A DNA stretch of 64,000 nucleotides from Armigeres subalbatus (Eukaryota > Arthropoda > Insecta > Diptera > Culicidae), in the NCBI RefSeq assembly GCF_024139115.2, contig NW_026943128.1, positions 62,001-126,000 on the forward strand. The letters run 5' to 3'. Position numbers and translations under genes: made by a program. The notes beneath the pieces were generated by a model, which was given only the letters and a program-made list of their open reading frames with translations, was not told the DNA's origin and did not search any database. Positions 58,014-64,000 of the stretch are shown here, in pieces (within the stretch, counting starts at the first letter, position 1; each line of letters starts with the position of its first letter).

Positions 58014-59180
58014 ATGTCAGAGAAACTGGTGTCATTTCCAAGGTTGAATGGATCCAACTATGACAACTGGAGTTTTCGGATGAAGCTTCTCTTGGTCAAA
58101 GAAGGATGTTGGAAGGCTATCAAGGAAGATAAACCTGAACCAGTAACGGAAGCATGGACAAGCAAAGATGAGCTGGCGTTGGCAACTATCGGATTGGCCG
58201 TCGAAGATAACCAACTTATCCACATTAAGAAGGCGAAGACAGCATGTGAAGCATGGGAAAACCTAGAAAAATTCCATGTGAAGCGGACTATGAGTACCAA
58301 GGTGTCCGTGATGCGGAAGATCTGTCAAATGCGCTTGGAGAAACATGGAGATATGGAAATCCACATTGCGAAGCTTACTGAACTATTTGAAAAATTGAAT
58401 GACTTGGAGCCAGAGAAGATTTTGGATGATCAATGGCTCGTTGCGATCCTGTTCAGTAGTTTACCAGAGGAGTATGAAACACTTGTAACTGCTTTGGAGG
58501 CAAGACCGGATGAAGACCTAACTTTGAATTTGGCAAAAGGAAAATTATTGGACGAATGGCAGAAAAGAAAAGGTCGAGTAGAAAATTCCAGCACAGAAAG
58601 TATTCTACAAGCTGGACCTAAAGAGGAAAATCGTGGAACGTGCTATTTCTGCAAACAACTCGGACATCAGAAGGCAAAATGTGAAAAATTTATCAAATGG
58701 AAAGCTGAAAAATCAAAGCAAAAGTTCAAAAAGGAGAAGGCAAACACTGTTATACAAGGCAATCGTGAAACAGAAGATTGGGCGTTTCTAACAGGAAATT
58801 CGTCAACATCAGACAACCAATGGATACTGGATTCTGGTGCTACGTGTCACATCGCAAACCGCCGAGATTTCTTTCAAATGTTTGATGAAAAAGCTCAAGA
58901 CGATGTTTGGGTTGCCAACGGAATGAAGGAAAGGTCAAAAGGTCGAGGATCAGGCAAAATAATAGTTCTTGATGGTAACGGAAATCGTCGGGTAATAACT
59001 CTCGAAGATGTGCTGTTTGTGCCAAACATGAAGTCAAGTTTATTATCAGTGAAACGTTTGGTACAGAAAGGCTTCAATATTACGTTTGACAAAACTGGAG
59101 CAAAAATTCACCGAAATGGAGTTGTTGGAGCTATAGCTGAACTTGATGGAAATCTGTACATACTACGACAAATATGCTAG
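58014..59180 (+). CDS. copia Gag and protease, 388 aa, ends at an internal stop
   Basis: Gag region (1-205, starts MSEKLVSFPRLNGSNYDNW, typical of copia Gag), CCHC zinc knuckle CYFCKQLGHQKAKC (C210, C213, H218, C223), then aspartic protease with WILDSGATCHI (D273). Gag packages element RNA; protease cuts the polyprotein. The Met follows the primer-binding site by about 65 nt. A TAG at 59178-59180 stops the frame, which reopens in the same frame as the integrase, so it is a nonsense change or a readthrough stop. Copia elements normally have one continuous frame here. Confidence 0.92.
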   Translation: MSEKLVSFPRLNGSNYDNWSFRMKLLLVKEGCWKAIKEDKPEPVTEAWTSKDELALATIGLAVEDNQLIHIKKAKTACEAWENLEKFHVKRTMSTKVSVMRKICQMRLEKHGDMEIHIAKLTELFEKLNDLEPEKILDDQWLVAILFSSLPEEYETLVTALEARPDEDLTLNLAKGKLLDEWQKRKGRVENSSTESILQAGPKEENRGTCYFCKQLGHQKAKCEKFIKWKAEKSKQKFKKEKANTVIQGNRETEDWAFLTGNSSTSDNQWILDSGATCHIANRRDFFQMFDEKAQDDVWVANGMKERSKGRGSGKIIVLDGNGNRRVITLEDVLFVPNMKSSLLSVKRLVQKGFNITFDKTGAKIHRNGVVGAIAELDGNLYILRQIC

Positions 59181-59186
59181 AAAACT

Positions 59187-61907
59187 ATGTTGGTCAAGGC
59201 TTCTAAGGATTGCGTTCATGTATGGCACCGTAGGTTGGGACACAGAGATTGTGATGCAATTCTCAAAATGAAGAATCTAGCAACCGGAATGCAACTGACA
59301 AGTTGCAAGTGCTCAAATGCATGTGAAGTTTGCTTGAAGGGCAAGATGCAGAGAAGTTCATTTCCAAAGCATTCCGAAAGCAAATCAACTGGAATCCTAG
59401 ATTTGGTGCATACGGATATTTGCGGCCCGATGCGGACAGTGACAGCTGGCGGAAGAAGGTATTTCCTAACATTCATCGATGACTACAGTCGATATTCTAT
59501 CGTCTACGTTTTGCGCAACAAATCTGAGGCATTGAAGAAGTTTGAAGAATATGTTGAAATGGCCAAAACACAATTTGGAAGAAAACCCAGGATTTTGAGA
59601 TCTGATAGAGGCGGAGAATTCAACGGAAAACATTTCAAGAAGACAACTCACGGCACCATATTCACCTCAGCAAAATGGAGTTGCGGAACGTAAGAATCGC
59701 TATCTAGTAGAAATGGCCAGGTGCATGCTGATCGATTCTGGATTGGATCATCGATTCTGGGGAGAAGCTATAGTAACGGCAAACGTCTGCCTTCCAGAAT
59801 AATTGAAGGTACCCCGTACTATCAATGGTTTGGACGAAAGCCTAGTCTTGAACATATCCACCCGTTTGGAGTTACCGTTTATTGTCACATTCCTAGTGAA
59901 AAACGGAGCAAATTGGATAACAAAGCAGTCAAGTTGAAATTTGTGGGATACAGTGAAGTATCAAAGGCTTATAGGCTGCTGGATGTGAACACCGGAAAAA
60001 TTACTATCAGTCGCGATGTTACGTTTCTGGATTCAGGCGAACCAACTATGCAAATTGAAACACAGCAAGACGAGAATGAAGTAATTGTACCGCTGTTGTC
60101 AGGCCCCACAAAAGACATACCAGTATATCCTATTTTGAATGAAATGAACGAAGATGACTCGGACGATGAAGTTTGGGATGATCCTGAGGTCGTAATGAAT
60201 GAAAATGATGTTAGCTGTGAAAGAAGTCCACGAGGCAATGAGAATGAATCAAGTCTGAGACGGTCAATAAGAAACAATCGTGGACAGCTGCCAAAGAGAT
60301 ATGCATGTACAGTAGAATCTGATGAACAAGAACCGAATAATCTTAAAGAAGCATTAACAAACAAACACAATAATCAGTGGCAGAAAGCAATGTTAGAAGA
60401 ACTGGAATCCATGAAGTTGAACGACATTTGGGACTTGGTTGACCTACCAGCCGGAAGACGACCAGTCGGATGTAAGTGGGTGTATAAGCTGAAACGAGAC
60501 AATGATGGCAACATTTCCAGATTCAAAGCACGACTAGTGGCGAAGGGATTCAGTCAGCGTTTCGGAACAGACTACGATGAAGTCTTTGCACCTGTAGTCC
60601 GGCAAACAACGTTCAGAACACTAATGTCAGTAGCAGCAAAACGGAAAATGACTGTAAAGCAGTATGACGTGAAAACAGCGTTCCTGCACGGCAACCTTGA
60701 GGAGGAGATTTTCATGAAACAACCTCCTGGTTTTGCAGTGAAAGGTCAAGAGAGCAAGGTTTGCCGTTTAAAGAAAAGTATATATGGTCTCAAACAAGCT
60801 GCTAGATCATGGAACAACCGTTTACACAAGATTTTAGAAGAAGAAGGTTTCAAGCGTTGTGATGCTGATCCTTGCTTATACAGAAAAATGATGGGCGGAA
60901 GACATTGCTATGTGTTAATTTACGTCGATGACCTTATCGTTGCCAGTGAAGATGACCGTATGATTGAAGCACTAGCAGATGTCCTTTCAAGAAATTTTGA
61001 AATAAGTAGCTTGGGCAATGTGCAAAACTACCTCGGAATTGAAGTTGAACGTGATGATGCAGGGGATTACTACATTCATCAGAAAAAGTATATAAAGGAA
61101 GTTATCAAATCAACAGGACTTCAGGATGCGAAAACATCGGCTATTCCATTGGATACAGGATACGGTAAACAGGAAACAATAGAAGAGTTGCTCCCGGACA
61201 ATTTCGAATACCAGAGACTGATTGGACAGCTGCTCTACATCACCGTCAATACTAGACCGGATATATCTGCTGCAGTTTCCATCCTGAGCCGCAAGATAAC
61301 CAAACCTACCAAAACCGATTGGAGTGAACTAAAACGAATAGTTCGGTATCTAAAAGGTACCATTGACCTCAAATTACGACTAAGCAACCATATGGACAAA
61401 TCTGGACTTCAGGGATATGCGGACGCAAATTGGGCAGAAAGCAGGAATGATCGCAAGTCAAATAGCGGATATGTGTTTAAATTCCATGGCGGAACTATCT
61501 CGTTGGCCTGTCGGAAGCAAAAATGCGTTTCATTGTCTACCGGAGAAGCCGAATTTGTTGCATTATCTGAAGCATCTCAAGAAGCACTTTGGTTACGAAG
61601 ATTGTTGAAAGATATGGATGAAGAACAATCAATAATCACTTTATTTGAAGATAATCAAAGTTGTTTGCATATGTTAGAAACCGAAAAATTTAGTAATCGC
61701 ACGAAGCATATTGACACAAGATATCACTTTACGAAGGACTTGAAGCAAACCGGCTTAATAACTTTCAAGTACTGTCCAACCGATAAGATGCTTGCTGATT
61801 TACTAACAAAACCAATATCAAGAATTCGCATGGAGACTCTCAGGCAACTCTGTGGCTTGTTAAGAAGTTCCGATTCAAGGCAATCCAGCGTTGAGGAGGA
61901 GTGTTGA
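59187..61907 (+). pseudogene. copia integrase, reverse transcriptase and RNase H, frame-broken
   Basis: Integrase: zinc-binding HRRLGHRD with CEVCLKGK, the first Asp in DLVHTDICGPM and FIDDYSRY. A frameshift near 59640 moves the catalytic-Glu motif NGVAERKNR to another frame; a second shift near 59795 returns to the first frame. From 59721 a 728-residue frame runs open: RT with WVYKLKRDNDG (~253-263), VKTAFLHGNLEEEIFMKQPP (~317-336) and catalytic YVDD (401-404); RNase H with GYADANWAESRNDRKS, LSTGEAEFVALSEA, LFEDNQSC and KHIDTRYHF. The frame ends just inside the 3' LTR. The element needs trans help to move. Confidence 0.9.
61893..61901 (+). promoter_or_regulatory. Polypurine tract
   Basis: gaggaggag directly before the 3' LTR, the plus-strand primer in reverse transcription. 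It also encodes the last residues of the pol frame. Confidence 0.75.
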
Positions 61908-62113
61908 CGTTATGCTGGTGTACAACGCAGTGTGCCATGTTGCTGTAAACAAATCACAGTATGCAATGACTCTTCATGTCAGGGTATAAATAGAGAGAAA
62001 CTGAAGTGAGGAGCTCATTCGTTATCAAGCAGTTGTAGTAGTAACATCAATAAACTAATAATTTTTAAACTTATCAAACCTGCTTGAATTATTTGACTGG
62101 TAGAACTCCCATA
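61902..62113 (+). repeat. 3' LTR of the copia element (212 bp)
   Basis: Same length as the 5' LTR with two differences. It is followed by the caaag target duplication at 62114-62118. Confidence 0.95.
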
Positions 62114-62156
62114 CAAAGTACCCTGCCTGGGCATTAGAAGGTTGATGGCCAATTTC

Positions 62157-62503
62157 TTCACCTCCGCTTAAAGTGGTTATACTACAAAGTCACAAATCGA
62201 CCATGTTGTAAACCACATGCTTGTTCTAGTGATTGTGACGAATTGAGTGAATCACAACGCACATGAGGATGAAGCATCCGTAGCTCGTTTGCTTACTTAT
62301 GCTAAACAATCGACTTTAATTTCAGCATTGTACGAAAATTATTGCGCTAGATTTGAACTTTTGACAATAGGAGTAGATAACCGTGTAATGAATTTAAAAT
62401 TCACCACATGGCTTAATTGTATAATCACCTTAACTCTTGAGCGGTGCTGGCGCATACGCTTTAACACGGTTTAAGCTCTAAGCGGAGGTGAACAAATCGA
62501 CCC
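62157..62503. mobile_element. Small element with ttcacctccgctta inverted ends
   Basis: The left ttcacctccgcttaaa and right ctaagcggaggtgaa are inverted repeats 347 bp apart. The interior is AT-rich with no domain. Target duplication not resolved. Confidence 0.45.
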
Positions 62504-63680
62504 CAAGAAAAATAATTTTGGGAAAAAAATTTAAATGACCAATGCGAAAAGGGCGATAGAGTTATCGATTTCCCATGTAATGGATATCATGAATATAAGT
62601 GAGAAAAAATCTGCAATAACAAGGATCTCAAATACGAAGGAGCATTAATAAAATGTAATTTTAATTATTTCTATGACCATGGATGGCGCTGAGAATAAAT
62701 GTCTAACCGATACACAGTCCTTTTTGATCGAAATTGATTTTAATGACGCTAAAACTAGCATCACACTTCGGGAATCTTGTCCATTGATTTTGTTAATGTG
62801 CTCTCAAAAAAAAAAACGGGACTCATGCAATTTCGTCGTGAAAAGTAAAAGAAATCCATGCCAATTTATAATCTAGTTTACGGCTCGGACTCTCGTAGAT
62901 CTCCGCCGGGTTGTATTTTAAACGGAGTCGCATAAATTAAGTCCTTACACTTAGGAGCAAAATTTGTAGACAAGTTCCTGATGTATAATCTAGTCATAAG
63001 GTACGTGAGGACCTTAAATTTAACTTTTGATACGACCAAATTTTCTCTCGGTTTGAAGCTGCCTTAAGCTAACTGGATTTTTTTCAGTTATTTTATAAAT
63101 TAATTTTTATGCGGTCGTTTTTCATAGCGGATGTTTTCGTAATATTCAGAATTATTCAGAAATTCTTTGAATGATTCTTAATGTAAACGAAAAGTATCAT
63201 TGAAAAAAAATGTGGTAAATCAGATTTGAATAAAAAATTGAATTAACTACTTCGGAAGATTCGAGAAGAATAATCGAAAATGAACTTAATCTGAAAATTA
63301 GAATGTCTGTACCTGCGCTTCATTTTATTGACGTTGAGGCGTGACCTGATTTTTAGGAAATACTTGCCTACCAAGTTACTAATTCCGTCGAATCCACTGA
63401 TGAAATTGGTCAAATTTTAATGCCTTAGGAATAAGCAGGAAAAAAAATCATTGAAATAAAACTGTATGAAACAATCTCCCGGTGCTTATCTGTTAAAAAC
63501 CTTGAGAAAAGTTGATCAATGAAAAGTACAAAAAGGCATAGATAGCATTCTTTTAAAAGCAACACTAATAACATAACATCTCACATTTTTTCATGGGTTT
63601 CGTCCACCTTCTTTGTTGCGAGATGAGTCAGCCGAGAGCTGCAAATCTCTCTAATAAATACACAGAAAATACGGTAGGTA
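62504..63680. other. Interior of the 6.4-kb element, no gene seen
   Basis: AT-rich sequence with short frames only and no transposase motif. Confidence 0.45.
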
Positions 63681-64000
63681 TGGTCAGCCTAACCAAATAG
63701 ATCTCACCAAATTAAAACCGTAAAATCGATGTTACTCCTTGGCGCATTCAAAGAAGCCACCTGATTGGAAGCTGATGTGTATGGAGTGTCTAGGATTCAT
63801 TCTACCTAGCACTCAAAAATGGCTTTCACTTCACTCCCGGCCGGATGGATGATTATTCGATACTCGCGTCGTTTATTTCCACAGAAAGCGATTTCGATTC
63901 CAGAATGTCATAAACCTCACAATCCGAACATAACAAAAACAAAGCACACGCAAACAAGACTTGATTTTAAAGTTATCGGAAATTAGCCAATAATAAGAAC

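Larger units (their letters stand above)
57289..63691. mobile_element. 6.4-kb element with 8-bp target duplication, hosting a copia element
   Basis: The ends TAGGCTGACCA and, read inward from the right, TAGGCTGACCA are identical, and the perfect 8-bp repeat accaaata flanks them (57281-57288, 63692-63699), which fits hAT-type insertion. Without the copia element the host is about 2.0 kb with no transposase frame. The short terminal repeat leaves the superfamily open. Confidence 0.6.

Noticed and set aside
59187..59693. Separate integrase gene
   Set aside because: It is the middle of copia pol, bounded by a nonsense codon and a frameshift.

Overview
The window looks like a culicine mosquito genome, most likely Aedes (Ae. 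aegypti or Ae. albopictus cannot be separated from this sequence alone). The reasons are the transposable-element content: tRNA-derived SINEs of the Feilai type, a Juan-like Jockey LINE, RTE-like LINEs, a Ty1/copia element, many MITEs and 'ttggccgaa' fold-back repeats, all packed around very little host coding sequence. I see no bacterial-style operons, CRISPR arrays, rRNA genes or complete tRNA genes.

The only host coding sequence I can support firmly is one exon at 3097-3410 (+) encoding most of a Pax3/7-type paired domain (paired/gooseberry/gooseberry-neuro group). It has a clean 3' splice site and a GTGAG donor. The rest of the paired domain and the homeodomain are not recognisable in the remaining 60 kb, so the downstream sequence is probably a very long intron or intergenic DNA. 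Islands without recognisable repeats (3.4-5.8, 19.8-23.1 and 41.1-42.6 kb) are the places where other exons or enhancers of this gene could lie. A possible 78-nt exon is at 21371-21448.

Region by region: 0-3 kb holds degenerate repeats, a CA-rich microsatellite, a small TA-flanked MITE and two SINE copies. 5.8-7.9 kb is a dead RTE-like LINE split by a 624-bp hAT-like palindromic MITE. 8.8-10.9 kb is an element with ~210-bp terminal inverted repeats. 11.3-13.2 kb is a mosaic of dispersed repeats. 13.67-18.42 kb is a head-to-tail pair of RTE-like LINE copies inside one target-site duplication, with two long intact reverse-transcriptase frames. 23.1-37.5 kb is a deep nest: one RTE-like LINE copy on the minus strand is broken into pieces by a LINE, two fold-back elements, a 3.35-kb insertion and a MITE. 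One fold-back contains a 6.06-kb TA-flanked element, which contains a 3.15-kb hAT-like element, which contains a 686-bp pogo-like element, which contains a hairpin. 37.5-40.9 kb is a second copy of the hAT-like element in opposite orientation, inside a Juan-like fragment. 42.6-46.1 kb has LINE pieces, a near-perfect 211-bp palindrome, tandem repeats and a Helitron-like fragment. 46.2-50.7 kb is a full-length but frame-broken Juan-like LINE with poly(A) and a 14-bp target duplication. 51.5-56.6 kb is a long-inverted-repeat element containing a ~150-bp tandem array and three insertions. 57.3-63.7 kb is a 6.4-kb hAT-like element containing a young copia element (212-bp LTRs with 2 differences).

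Functionally the window is a record of mobile-element activity in and around a developmental transcription-factor gene. The coding elements (RTE-like, Juan-like, copia) supply reverse transcriptase and endonuclease or integrase. The others (SINEs, MITEs, hAT-like, fold-back) have no coding capacity visible here and must have been moved by enzymes encoded elsewhere.
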